A stretch of DNA of 64,000 nt from NCBI RefSeq assembly GCF_006716065.1, contig NZ_VFOL01000001.1:4650001-4714000 (forward strand), written 5' to 3'. Both the position numbers and the translations under genes were made by a program. This stretch comes from Salinispora arenicola (lineage in GTDB: Bacteria; Actinomycetota; Actinomycetes; Mycobacteriales; Micromonosporaceae). The notes under the pieces were generated by a model that was given only the letters and a program-made list of their open reading frames with translations, did no database searches and was not told where the DNA came from. Within the stretch, counting starts at the first letter, position 1. Each line of letters starts with the position of its first letter. This document shows positions 1-8,804 of this stretch, in pieces.

Positions 1-1331
1 AGGTTGCGGTCCTCGCCGGCTGCTCGTACCGGCTGGTCCACGATGTCGGCGAGCTGGCGCATGGCCGCATCACGTCCGCCACCCTTGACTCCCGGCGCGA
101 GCAGTGCGTCCTCCTGCCAACCGCCACCCCCGACCAGCTCCACGAAGGACTCCAGCTCGGTTCCCGTGTTGCTGGTGAGCTTCTTGGCCGACCAGAAGTA
201 CGAATTCTCGTCCTGGTGCATGTCGTAGAACGCGACGAGAAAGTCGTGAAACCGGGAGTACTCCCGGCGGTACCTGGCCTCGAACTCCTCGAACGCCGCC
301 GCCTCGTCCGCCTCGCCGCGCAGGACCGTGTTGATCGAGCGTGCGGCCATCATCGCGCTGTACGTGGCCAGGTGTACTCCCGAGGAGAACACCGGATCGA
401 TGAAGCAGGCCGCGTCGCCGGCGAGGACCAGACCGGGACGCCAGAACCGGTCCTGAAGATAGGAATAGTCCTTGCGTATCCGGATCTCACCGTACGGGCC
501 GGTGCGCACCCGTTCCGCGTCAGCGAGTTGCTCGGCGATCAGCGGACACTCCTCGATCAGGTCGAGCAAGGCCCGCTCCCGGTCACCCTGGATTCGATCC
601 AGGGCCTCTGGTAGCAGCACCGCACCAACACTGGTCAACTCAGGACCGAGTGGGATGTACCAGAACCAACCGGAGTCGAACGCAGCGGCGAGGATGTTTC
701 CCTCATTCGGCGGGGGTAGGCGCTTACCGCCGGTGAAGTACCCGAACAGGGCCAGGTTCCGGAAGAACTTCGAGTAGTGGCGGGTTCCCGCGTGGGCCCG
801 TAGCCGGCTGGCGTGGCCCGAGGCGTCCACGACGTATGCGGCGCGTACCTCGCGCTCGTGGCCGGAAGCGTCGGCGTAACGAACTCCGACCACGCGGCCG
901 TGCTCGGCCACCACGTCCCGTACATCGCACTCCTCGCGTACCTCGACGCCGCGGCTCCGGGCGTTGTCCAGCAGGATCTGGTCGAACTTCATCCGCTCGA
1001 CCTGGTACGCCGTCGCCGCCTCACCGGCGAACCTGGGTGAGATTCCGAATGAGAACGTCCACGGCTGGGGATTGGCGCCCCAACGAAACGTGCCGCCTCG
1101 CTTGATCGTGAACGCCGCCCGCTCCAGGGCCTCGTCCGCACCGATGAGCCGGCAGATCCCGTGCACTGTCGACGGAAGCAGCGACTCCCCGATCTGGTAG
1201 CGCGGAAACCGCTCCTTCTCCAGCAGGAGTACGCGGTGGCCCTGCATAGCGACCAGCGTCGCGGCCGTTGACCCGGCTGGGCCACCCCCCACCACAACAA
1301 CGTCGACGCTCCGGTCGGTCCGCGTGGTCAC
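1..1331 (-). CDS. FADH2-dependent halogenase (SgcC3-like), 3' end cut off by window edge
   Basis: Likely chlorinates the tyrosine-derived unit while it is bound to a carrier protein, using FADH2 from a separate reductase. Seen: about 443 residues with an N-terminal Rossmann FAD motif GGGPAG at residues 15-20, the halogenase signature GWFWYIP at about 221-227 and a second flavin motif GDAACFIDP at about 305-313. The GTG start at 1331 is preceded by GGGAG at a good distance. Family members are near 490-500 residues, so a short C-terminal part lies beyond the left edge. The family resemblance is to halogenases acting on carrier-bound beta-tyrosine in C-1027-type clusters rather than to free-tryptophan halogenases. 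This fits the aminomutase, NRPS and HpaB-type hydroxylase on the same locus. The exact chlorination position is not predictable here. Confidence 0.88.
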   Translation of the reverse strand, partial: MTTRTDRSVDVVVVGGGPAGSTAATLVAMQGHRVLLLEKERFPRYQIGESLLPSTVHGICRLIGADEALERAAFTIKRGGTFRWGANPQPWTFSFGISPRFAGEAATAYQVERMKFDQILLDNARSRGVEVREECDVRDVVAEHGRVVGVRYADASGHEREVRAAYVVDASGHASRLRAHAGTRHYSKFFRNLALFGYFTGGKRLPPPNEGNILAAAFDSGWFWYIPLGPELTSVGAVLLPEALDRIQGDRERALLDLIEECPLIAEQLADAERVRTGPYGEIRIRKDYSYLQDRFWRPGLVLAGDAACFIDPVFSSGVHLATYSAMMAARSINTVLRGEADEAAAFEEFEARYRREYSRFHDFLVAFYDMHQDENSYFWSAKKLTSNTGTELESFVELVGGGGWQEDALLAPGVKGGGRDAAMRQLADIVDQPVRAAGEDRN

Positions 1332-1553
1332 GTATATCTCTCCCTTCACGAGCAGTACTCCCAGCATCGTCAGGTGCCCCGTTCGGGCCGCGCATCCTCC
1401 GCCGTGCCCGAGAGCCGGGGTTTCGTCGATCCCGAACGGCTCCGCCGCCCGGTCCGGGGGCCGACCGCACGGCCCGGCGGTGGTCACCAGACGCCTCGGC
1501 AGCCACCGCCGACGATCGCGCCACGGCCCGGACCCGCGGTGACATCCACCAGG

Positions 1554-2774
1554 TCAGTCGACTCGCACCTCGGGCACGAACCGGATCCAACGGCCGCCCG
1601 CCTCCCGGAAGCCCTGCTCCTTGGCCATGATCTCCTCGGCGTGGTTCCAGGCGAACAGCAGTGCGTAGTCCGGGTACGGGTCTGCGAACGCCTCCGGCGC
1701 GCGTACCGGCAGGTGTGAGCCGGGCAGTAGGTGACCCTGCTTGGACGGGGTGGAGTCGCACACGAACGGGACGAGGTCGGATCCGATCCGACAGTAGTTC
1801 GTGACCGTCGATGCCTTGCCTGGTGCGCCGTACCCGACCACCCGCAGCCCGTCCGCCCGGATCTGCCGCAGCAGGGTGACGAGTTCGTCACGGACCCGTT
1901 CCACGTGCCGCCCGAACTCCTCGAGCGTGTCTGGCGCGGACAGTCGGCGGGCCTGCTCGTCGGCGAGGAGCGCCGCGACCCCTGGAGCCGGGACACGGGC
2001 GCCGGCCCGAGCCAGCGTGTACCGGATCTCACCGCCGTGCATGGAAATCTGTTCGGCGTCGACCAGTTCGAGGCCGAACCGCTCGGCCATCGCCGCTACC
2101 GACGTCACGCTGAAGTAGAAGACGTGCTCGTCGTAGATCTGGTCGAACGCACGCCCCTCGACGATCGTGCCGAGGTAGGGCTCCTCGAATATGAACACCC
2201 CGTCCGACGCCAGCAGCACGTCGACGCCCCGCATCAGGGACTCGATGTGGGCGATGTGGCAGATGGTGTTCGCACCGAAGATCACGTTGCTGGGTCCGTG
2301 CTCCGCCCGGATCGCGGCGGCAGTTCCGGCATCGAAATACTCGGTCAGCACCCGGACCCCCCTCGACCGAGCCACGTCAGCGACGTTTGTCGACGGCTCG
2401 ACTCCCAGGTGTCGGACTCCGGCTGCGGCGACGGTGGCGAGCATGACACCGTCATTGCAGCCGATCTCGACAATGAAGGGGTCGGATCCGCCTAGTTCGG
2501 TTGCCAGCAGGCGACGTGCGTTACCCTCGAAGTGCTGGCGGTGACTGGCCGACCCGGACGCGTGGTAGCGGTATCCGGCATGGTACCGGACCTCCTGCGA
2601 GACCTCGTCGATCAGCTGCACCAGCGCGCAGTCCGCGCAGGCGCCGACGGCGAGCCGGAACGTGAACTCCTGATTCACCTCGTGCGGGAGTAGGAAGCCG
2701 TTGGCGGTCGGCTGCCGCCCCAAGTCGAGGAATTCGCCTACCTTGCCGCCACAGACCCGACATCTGGTGTACAT
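1554..2774 (-). CDS. NDP-sugar C-methyltransferase
   Basis: Predicted SAM-dependent C-methyltransferase acting on a nucleotide-activated keto-sugar. The 406-residue protein has the layout of the TylC3/SgcA3 family: an N-terminal zinc-binding segment (CRVC at residues 5-8 and CADC about 40 residues on), a central SAM fold with EIGCNDG, and a C-terminal domain containing a VVGYGAPGKAS glycine-rich motif. It lies divergently from the UDP-glucose dehydrogenase/decarboxylase pair, so its substrate is probably the pentose made by them. C-methylated pentoses occur in maduropeptin (madurosamine) and in C-1027 (gem-dimethyl aminosugar). The ribosome site is weak, but no better in-frame start exists before the first zinc cysteines. 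Regiochemistry is an inference. Confidence 0.87.
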   Translation of the reverse strand: MYTRCRVCGGKVGEFLDLGRQPTANGFLLPHEVNQEFTFRLAVGACADCALVQLIDEVSQEVRYHAGYRYHASGSASHRQHFEGNARRLLATELGGSDPFIVEIGCNDGVMLATVAAAGVRHLGVEPSTNVADVARSRGVRVLTEYFDAGTAAAIRAEHGPSNVIFGANTICHIAHIESLMRGVDVLLASDGVFIFEEPYLGTIVEGRAFDQIYDEHVFYFSVTSVAAMAERFGLELVDAEQISMHGGEIRYTLARAGARVPAPGVAALLADEQARRLSAPDTLEEFGRHVERVRDELVTLLRQIRADGLRVVGYGAPGKASTVTNYCRIGSDLVPFVCDSTPSKQGHLLPGSHLPVRAPEAFADPYPDYALLFAWNHAEEIMAKEQGFREAGGRWIRFVPEVRVD

Positions 2775-2957
2775 GGATCGGAGCCTATGATCAGCTGCCG
2801 ATACATCGCTTCTTCACAGGTGCCGGATGGTGCGCCAGCACCCCGCCGGCCGGCAGCCCGGTGGGCAACCAGAGAGGTGCCCGGGCCTCCCAGCCGCGAT
2901 CATGCTTGGTCCGTCCATCACTGATGGCATCCGCAGGATCGGACTTTGGAGCCAACC
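2775..2957. promoter_or_regulatory. Divergent intergenic region between C-methyltransferase and UDP-glucose dehydrogenase
   Basis: Both flanking sugar genes read outwards from this 183-base stretch, so it should carry their two promoters. I see no convincing -35/-10 pair or operator palindrome. GGAG at 2948-2951 serves the downstream ATG. Confidence 0.4.
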
Positions 2958-4292
2958 ATGCCACAGGACCCGGCCGTCGTCGTGATCGGCCTCGGCTACG
3001 TCGGATCATGCGTCGCGGCGACACTCGCCGACCGCGGACTGCGGGTCACCGGAATCGACACGGACACCCGGCTCGTCAGCGAACTTTCCCAGGGAAACAC
3101 CCCGCTGCACGAGCCCGGCCTGCAGGAGGCCGTAGCCCGTGCCACGACGTCCGGCCGGCTGCGGGCGACCACCGATGTCGCCGCCGTCGCCGACGCCGAC
3201 ATCGTGATCGTCGCGGTCGGCACCCCGGTCCGCGAGGACGGCACCCTGGTCGACGATCAGCTACGTAGTGCCTGTACCGCGATCGGCCGTCACCTGCGCC
3301 GGGGTCAACTCGTGCTGCTCAAGAGCACCGTTCCGGCGGGTACCACCCGGTCGCTGGTGGTACCGCTGCTGGAACGACACGGAGGTGTGACCGCTGGTAC
3401 CGACTTCGCGTTGGCCTTCACGCCCGAGCGCCTGGCCGAGGGCACCGCGCTGGCTGAGCTGACCAGCCTCCCGATCGTGGTGGGTGGAATCGACGAGCGC
3501 AGCACCCAGTTGGCGGCCGACTTCTGGCAGCGGGCGCTCGGGGTCACGGCACTGCGCCAAGCGTCACTGGAGGCCGCCGAGATCGTCAAACTTGCCGACA
3601 ACTGGTGGATCGACCTGAACATCGCACTGGCCAACGAACTGGCAAAGTTCTGCGCACTGTTCGATGTGGACGTGCTCGATGTGATCACCGCCGCCAACTC
3701 GATCCCCAAGGGCAACGGCAACGTGAACATCCTGCTGCCCAGCGTCGGTGTGGGTGGGTCCTGCCTGACCAAGGATCCGTGGATGGTGTGGGAGTCCGCC
3801 CGACAACACGGCCTCGACATCCAGACTCCACGCGTCGGCCGCGAGGTGAACGCCGGTATGCCGGACCACACCGCCCAGCTGATCATCGACGAGATGGCCG
3901 AACTGGGCCGCGATCCGGCCGCCGCGACGGTGGCGGTGCTCGGACTCGCGTTCAAGAACAACACCTCCGACCTGCGGGCAACCCCGGTGCTCGGGGTGGT
4001 CAACGCGCTGGTGAAGGCGGGCGCGCGGGTCCGACTGTACGACCCGGTGGTTGATCCCGGGCAGGCAGACGAGATGTTCGGCATCCGACCGACGACGAAC
4101 CTGCACGACGCCGTCCGCGGCGCCGACTGCGTCGCCGTACTGGCGATGCACCGGCAGTTCGACGACATCGACTTCGCCGACCTGCCCGTCGCAGACTCCT
4201 GCCTTTTGCTGGATGGCCGGGCCTACTACCCGAAGGAGAAGATTGTCATGCTGCGTGAACTGGGCTACCGCTACCGGGGGATCGGGCGGTGA
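2958..4292 (+). CDS. UDP-glucose 6-dehydrogenase
   Basis: Predicted to oxidise UDP-glucose twice to UDP-glucuronate with NAD+, the entry into nucleotide-pentose formation. The 444-residue protein starts with the Rossmann motif GLGYVGS. It carries the family's catalytic cysteine in GVGGSCLTKD at about residues 268-277 and the C-terminal UDP-binding domain. FTPERLAEGTAL matches the conserved sugar-binding segment. I chose the ATG at 2958 because GGAG sits 7 bases before it; the TTG 12 bases upstream lacks a site. The stop overlaps the next gene's GTG by four bases, implying translational coupling with the decarboxylase. UDP-ManNAc dehydrogenases share the fold, but the coupled partner favours UDP-glucose. 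Confidence 0.88.
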   Translation: MPQDPAVVVIGLGYVGSCVAATLADRGLRVTGIDTDTRLVSELSQGNTPLHEPGLQEAVARATTSGRLRATTDVAAVADADIVIVAVGTPVREDGTLVDDQLRSACTAIGRHLRRGQLVLLKSTVPAGTTRSLVVPLLERHGGVTAGTDFALAFTPERLAEGTALAELTSLPIVVGGIDERSTQLAADFWQRALGVTALRQASLEAAEIVKLADNWWIDLNIALANELAKFCALFDVDVLDVITAANSIPKGNGNVNILLPSVGVGGSCLTKDPWMVWESARQHGLDIQTPRVGREVNAGMPDHTAQLIIDEMAELGRDPAAATVAVLGLAFKNNTSDLRATPVLGVVNALVKAGARVRLYDPVVDPGQADEMFGIRPTTNLHDAVRGADCVAVLAMHRQFDDIDFADLPVADSCLLLDGRAYYPKEKIVMLRELGYRYRGIGR

Positions 4293-5278
4293 GCTCATCC
4301 AGGGTGGTGGTCACGGGCGGGTGTGGGTTCATCGGCAGTCACCTGGTGGACCAGTTGGTCACGCGGGGCGACGACGTGGTGACCTTCGACGGCGTAGCAC
4401 CCAGCACGGGTGAGCGGCGTCCCGGTACCACGGCGCGGCACATCGTCGGTGACGTCCGCGACCCCTCGGGGCTCGCCCAGGCGATACAGCCCGGCGTCGA
4501 CGTGGTCTACCACATGGCCGCCGTGGTTGGGGTGGACCAGTACCTGGCCCGGCCACTGGACGTCATCGACATCAACCTCAACGGCACCCGCAACGTCCTC
4601 GAACTGGCCGCCAGGGCCGGTGCACGGGTGATCGTGGCCAGCACCAGCGAGGTGTTCGGCAAGAACCCGGCGGTGCCCTGGAAGGAGGACGGCGACCGCG
4701 TCCTCGGCCCGACCACGGCCGACCGGTGGGCGTACTCCTCCAGCAAGGCACTCGCGGAGCACCTGACGTTCGCGTTCGCCCGCCAGCACAGCCTGGCGGC
4801 CACCGTGGTGCGCTACTTCAACGTGTACGGGCCACGCCAGCGTCCCGCCTACGTCGTGTCCCGCAGCATCCACCGAGCCCTCAACGGGCTCGCCCCGGTG
4901 GTGTACGACCAGGGCCGGCAGTCCCGCTGTTTCACGTACGTGGCCGACGCGGTGGACGGGACCATGCTGGCCGCCGCTGCGCCGTCCGCCGTCGGTGAGG
5001 CGTTCAACCTCGGCAGCATGCGCGAGAGCATGATCAACGAGGTCGTCGAGCTGGTCGCCAAGTTGGCGGGCAGCACCTCTACCACGTCGGTGGACACCGC
5101 GGCACGACTCGGCGCCGCGTACCAGGACCTACCCCGGCGCGTGCCGGACAACACCAAGGCCCGCACGACTCTCGGCTGGGACTGTGCCACACTGCTGGAG
5201 GACGGACTGGCGAGGACGATCGAGTGGGCCCGCGCCAACGCCTGGTGGCTGGCACGGGCCGACACCGGCGCCGCGTGA
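4289..5278 (+). CDS. NAD-dependent epimerase/UDP-glucuronate decarboxylase (extended SDR)
   Basis: Likely converts UDP-glucuronate to a UDP-4-keto-pentose or UDP-xylose. This 329-residue extended SDR has the NAD motif GGCGFIGS at residues 10-17 and the catalytic YSSSK at about 150-154 with an upstream STSEVFG serine segment. The GTG start overlaps the dehydrogenase stop (GTGA), so the two are made together. The same order of reactions, CalS8 then CalS9, supplies the aminopentose of calicheamicin, and maduropeptin makes a methylated aminopentose. The sequence alone does not separate decarboxylase from C4-epimerase activity; the coupling to a UDP-glucose dehydrogenase is the main argument for decarboxylation. 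Confidence 0.82.
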   Translation: MSSSRVVVTGGCGFIGSHLVDQLVTRGDDVVTFDGVAPSTGERRPGTTARHIVGDVRDPSGLAQAIQPGVDVVYHMAAVVGVDQYLARPLDVIDINLNGTRNVLELAARAGARVIVASTSEVFGKNPAVPWKEDGDRVLGPTTADRWAYSSSKALAEHLTFAFARQHSLAATVVRYFNVYGPRQRPAYVVSRSIHRALNGLAPVVYDQGRQSRCFTYVADAVDGTMLAAAAPSAVGEAFNLGSMRESMINEVVELVAKLAGSTSTTSVDTAARLGAAYQDLPRRVPDNTKARTTLGWDCATLLEDGLARTIEWARANAWWLARADTGAA

Positions 5279-5284
5279 CGGTGG

Positions 5285-5800
5285 CTACGTCTCGAAGATC
5301 TCGGCCATCTTGTCGAAGCACTGCTGCATGCCCATCCTCGACATCTCTCGCAGCTGGCCGACCGGCCAGTCGAACTCGGTGATGGTCACCTCGGTACGAC
5401 CGTCACCCAGATCCTCGAGGACCACCAGGTTTCGCATCGCCGCAGGCATGTCCGGCGGCATGCCCACCTCGGCCGGGTCGACCTTGACGCCCGTCTTGTC
5501 CGCGAACTCCAACACGTACTCGATCTCACGCGACGGCACGATGCGCTGATACGTCCAGGTGTTGTACGTGTCCCCGCCGCCGAACTCCATCGGGGCACGC
5601 ATGGTAACGAGCGAAGTGCCACCCTCGCGGAAGTCCATCTCGGCGCTGGGGCACGTGAACTGTCGCGGCCCCCACCACCGCATCACATAGTCCGATTCGG
5701 ACCATGCGCGCCACACCTGCTCCACCGGAGCATGGATGACTCGGCTGATGACAAGATCCTCTGTGGCCTCTGTGGCCTCTGTGGCATCGGCGCTGGACAT
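5285..5800 (-). CDS. SRPBCC (AHSA1/START-like) protein
   Basis: A 171-residue small-ligand-binding fold of the AHSA1 type, shown by VISRVIHAPVEQVWRAW near the N-terminus, MRWWGPRQF and the C-terminal amphipathic helix. Such proteins bind hydrophobic molecules and may act as cyclases, hydrolases or sequestration proteins; no catalytic set is recognisable. The ATG at 5800 has GAGGGG just upstream. The N-terminus holds a threefold nine-base repeat encoding ATEATEATE. It converges on the decarboxylase with only six bases between the stops. A second SRPBCC protein lies at 13416. A role in the cluster (binding the product or tailoring) is possible but unproved. Confidence 0.75.
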   Translation of the reverse strand: MSSADATEATEATEDLVISRVIHAPVEQVWRAWSESDYVMRWWGPRQFTCPSAEMDFREGGTSLVTMRAPMEFGGGDTYNTWTYQRIVPSREIEYVLEFADKTGVKVDPAEVGMPPDMPAAMRNLVVLEDLGDGRTEVTITEFDWPVGQLREMSRMGMQQCFDKMAEIFET

Positions 5801-5831
5801 GCCTGTCCCCTCATCCATCACCTCGGTGACT

Positions 5832-5845
5832 CGCCCGATCGGGCG
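5832..5845. promoter_or_regulatory. Perfect 14-bp palindrome upstream of SRPBCC gene
   Basis: CGCCCGATCGGGCG is a perfect inverted repeat about 32 bases before the SRPBCC start codon. A related half, GATCGGGCGTCG, recurs near 5964. It could be an operator; in GC-rich DNA chance occurrence is also possible. Confidence 0.3.
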
Positions 5846-5983
5846 TCGCCTCAGGGTAGTGCCCCTGGCGCCGGGCCAGGGGGACCATGGCGAAGCCACA
5901 GCGTGTCACGCTCGGCCCAGCGACGAGGCCGATCGGCCGGAGCGGGAGCGTGCAGGGTGTCGGGGATCGGGCGTCGAGGGCGC

Positions 5984-6952
5984 TCAGGGGCAGAGCAGAA
6001 CCTTACCGGCGGCGGTCCGGGACTCGACTGCCTCGTGCGCTGCCGGGGCGTCGTCCAACTGGTACGTGGCGTGCACCCGAGGACGTAGCCGGCCGCTCGC
6101 TACCAGGTCGAACACCACGGCCGCCCGATGCAGGAACTGTTCCCGGGTGGTGTCGTAGTGCCCGAGCGATGCCTTGGTGAGAAACAGCGACCCACGGGCG
6201 TTCAGTACCTGCGGCTCGATCGGTCCGGGCTGGCCGCTGGACTGCCCGTACAGCACGAACATGCCACGCGGGCGTAGGCAGGCCAGACCGGTCTCGAACG
6301 TGTCGCGCCCCACGGCGTCGTACACGACGTCCACACCGCGTCCACCGGTGATCTCCAGAACCCTGGGGTGGAACGGCTCCCGGGAGTAGTCGACCACGTG
6401 TGTCGCACCCGCCTGCCGCGCCGCCGCCGCCTTCGCGGAGCTCGACACCGTGCCGATCACGGTGGCGCCCCGCAGCACGGCCAGTTGGGTGAGCAGGCCA
6501 CCCACCCCGCCGGCGGCTGCCTGCACCAGGCACACGTCAGCCTCGGCCAGGGGCGCCACATCCGACACGAGGAAGTGTGCCGTCATACCCTGGACCAGGA
6601 CGGCCGCCGCGTCGGTCAGCGAGATCGGGTCCGGTACGGGCACCACTCGCTGGGCGGGCACCAGACAGTGGGTGGCGTAGGAACCAGGGCAGCCGGACCA
6701 GGCGATCCGGTCCCCCGCGTGCACACCCGTGACTCCGTCACCGACGGCGAGCACTGTTCCGCTGCCCTCGAACCCCGGCAGGAACGGAAGGTCGACCCGG
6801 TACGCGCCCCCACGTTGGTGCAGGTCGACGAAGTTGACGCCGGCCGCCGCCACCCGGACCAGGACGTGACCAGCAGTGGGTAGGGGGTCCTCGACTTCCT
6901 CGACCCGCAGCACGCCCGGCGGCCCGTGCCGGTCGATCACCGCCCGACGCAT
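5984..6952 (-). CDS. NADPH:quinone oxidoreductase-like MDR protein (zinc-free)
   Basis: A 322-residue medium-chain reductase of the quinone oxidoreductase group, expected to transfer hydride from NADPH to a quinone or enone. Seen: the GroES-like start with HVLVRVAAAGVNFVD, the family block GSYATHCLVPA, and the NADPH motif AAAGGVG at about residues 150. The cysteines and histidines that bind zinc in alcohol dehydrogenases are absent. The ATG is preceded by GAGGGGG. It is transcribed away from the exporter gene at 7196. It could be a redox tailoring enzyme of the cluster or protection against quinones or reactive products; context does not decide. Confidence 0.82.
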   Translation of the reverse strand: MRRAVIDRHGPPGVLRVEEVEDPLPTAGHVLVRVAAAGVNFVDLHQRGGAYRVDLPFLPGFEGSGTVLAVGDGVTGVHAGDRIAWSGCPGSYATHCLVPAQRVVPVPDPISLTDAAAVLVQGMTAHFLVSDVAPLAEADVCLVQAAAGGVGGLLTQLAVLRGATVIGTVSSSAKAAAARQAGATHVVDYSREPFHPRVLEITGGRGVDVVYDAVGRDTFETGLACLRPRGMFVLYGQSSGQPGPIEPQVLNARGSLFLTKASLGHYDTTREQFLHRAAVVFDLVASGRLRPRVHATYQLDDAPAAHEAVESRTAAGKVLLCP

Positions 6953-7195
6953 CCGAGGCCCCCCTCGCTACGAACACCGCTGGCGCACACCATCAGGACC
7001 TCCGGATCGTCGACCACCCGCCCAGCGTTGTCCGTGGCACCTCGCGACGCACCTTCCGAAGTGCGGGCGCCGTGGACGAGGACCGCACGCGCGCGGATGT
7101 TCCCGGAATCTGCCGATGCCACCGTCGGAGGGAACGGCCAGGCGGGCCCGGACGCCCGGCTGTCCGCCCCCCCGACGACAGGAGGACCCACAACC

Positions 7196-8725
7196 ATGAC
7201 GAGCCTCGGTGCGCCGGCCCGGGCGGGGCGGCGGGAGTGGACCGGGCTGGCCGTGCTGTGCCTGCCCACCATGCTCTCCCAGGTGGACATCAACGTGCTG
7301 ATCCTCGCCCTGCCGCAGTTGGCTGCCGACCTGGGGACCAGCGCGACCCAGCAACTCTGGGTCACCGACATCTACGGCTTCATGATTGCCGGCTTCCTGC
7401 TCACGATGGGAACGCTCGGCGATCGGGTCGGCCACCGTCGGGTGCTGATGGCCGGCGCGGTCGGGTTCATCGCCGCGTCCCTGCTGGCGGCGTACTCGTC
7501 ATCCACGGAGATGCTGCTGGTGGCGCGGGCCCTACTGGGCATCGCCGCGGCGACGGTCATGCCGTCGGTGCTGGCACTGATCCGGCGGATGTTCCAGGAC
7601 CCCAAACAGCTCGGCGCCGCGTTCGGGATCTGGGGCTCCTCGATCATGCTGGGTGTGATGTTCGGCCCGGCGATCGGCGGTCTGCTACTGAACTCGTTCT
7701 GGTGGGGCTCGGTATTCCTGCTGGGTGTCCCGGTGATGCTCCTGTTGCTGGCGGTGGGCCCGGCGCTGCTGCCAGAGTCGCGCACCGCACACGCCAGCCG
7801 GTTGGACCTCGTCAGCGTGTTGCTGTCCCTGGCCGCCGTGCTGCCGGTCGTCTGGGGGCTGAAGGAGTTCGCGCGAGCCGGCTGGGGACCGGAACCGGTC
7901 TTGGCCGTCATCGTCGGTGTCACGCTCGCCGCGCTGTTCGTGACCCGTCAGCGCCGGCTCACCGAACCGCTGCTGGACCTGGAGTTGTTCCGCAACAAGG
8001 TGTTCACCACGGTGGTGGTCACCGGGCTGGCCATCGGAGCGGTGATGGCCGGCACCGGGCTCGTGGTGACGCTGTACCTCCAACTCGTGGTGGGCCTCAG
8101 CCCGCTGGAGGTCGGCCTGTGGCTGCTGGTCCCGTCCTTTGCCATGATCGTCGGCAGCAACGTGGGCCCAGCCGTCGCTCGGGCCGTTCGGCCCGCGTAC
8201 GTGATCGGCACCGGCCTGTTCGTCGCTGCGGCCGGCATGCTGCTGCTCTCCCAGGTGGATCCCGGCGCAACCCTCACCTTGCTGATCGTCGGTCTGGTTT
8301 TGGTCTTCACCGGAAACAGCCCCACCGGTACTCTCGGCAGCTTCCTGCTGATGTCCTCGACACCGCCGCACCGGGCCGGCGTCGCCGGATCGATCTCATC
8401 GGCCGGCGGTGAGCTGGGCATCGCCCTGGGGATCGCGCTCATGGGTAGCGTCGCCACCGCCAACTACCGCAATGACGTGGCCCTACCGGCGGGGTTGCCG
8501 GGTGAGGCTGCCGACCAGGCCCGAGAGAGCATCGCCGGCGCCGCGTCGGCCGCGAACGGCCTGCCCACGCCGGTGGCCACCGAGGTCCTCAACGCCGCTC
8601 GGGCCGCGTTCACCGACTCGCTGCACACCGTCAGCCTCGTCAACGCGGTGCTCTTCCTCGCCGTGGCCACCCTCGTCCTGGTCACGCTCCGGCACGCGCC
8701 AGCGATGGGCGCAGCGAAACGCTGA
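7196..8725 (+). CDS. DHA2-family MFS multidrug exporter, 14 TM
   Basis: Predicted proton-driven exporter in the cytoplasmic membrane, of the EmrB/QacA (14-helix) family. The 509-residue protein shows motif A as GTLGDRVGHRR in the loop after helix 2, the characteristic LWVTDIYGF segment and evenly spaced hydrophobic helices to the C-terminus. The ATG at 7196 was chosen because AGGAGG lies 9 bases upstream; a longer open frame to the left is not membrane-like. SgcB of the C-1027 cluster is an exporter of this family, so this is the best candidate for product efflux and self-resistance. Confidence 0.9.
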   Translation: MTSLGAPARAGRREWTGLAVLCLPTMLSQVDINVLILALPQLAADLGTSATQQLWVTDIYGFMIAGFLLTMGTLGDRVGHRRVLMAGAVGFIAASLLAAYSSSTEMLLVARALLGIAAATVMPSVLALIRRMFQDPKQLGAAFGIWGSSIMLGVMFGPAIGGLLLNSFWWGSVFLLGVPVMLLLLAVGPALLPESRTAHASRLDLVSVLLSLAAVLPVVWGLKEFARAGWGPEPVLAVIVGVTLAALFVTRQRRLTEPLLDLELFRNKVFTTVVVTGLAIGAVMAGTGLVVTLYLQLVVGLSPLEVGLWLLVPSFAMIVGSNVGPAVARAVRPAYVIGTGLFVAAAGMLLLSQVDPGATLTLLIVGLVLVFTGNSPTGTLGSFLLMSSTPPHRAGVAGSISSAGGELGIALGIALMGSVATANYRNDVALPAGLPGEAADQARESIAGAASAANGLPTPVATEVLNAARAAFTDSLHTVSLVNAVLFLAVATLVLVTLRHAPAMGAAKR

Positions 8726-8751
8726 GGTCGCTCCCGACCGAAGGCACGAAA

Positions 8752-8785
8752 ATGTCCCCGTCGGTTCGTGGACCGGCGGGGACAT
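8752..8785. terminator. Bidirectional hairpin between convergent genes
   Basis: A nine-base stem ATGTCCCCG/CGGGGACAT with a partly self-pairing loop lies between the exporter and the convergent glycosyltransferase, where it can end both transcripts. Confidence 0.7.
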
Positions 8786-8804
8786 CCCCGTTTACCCCGC
8801 CGGT

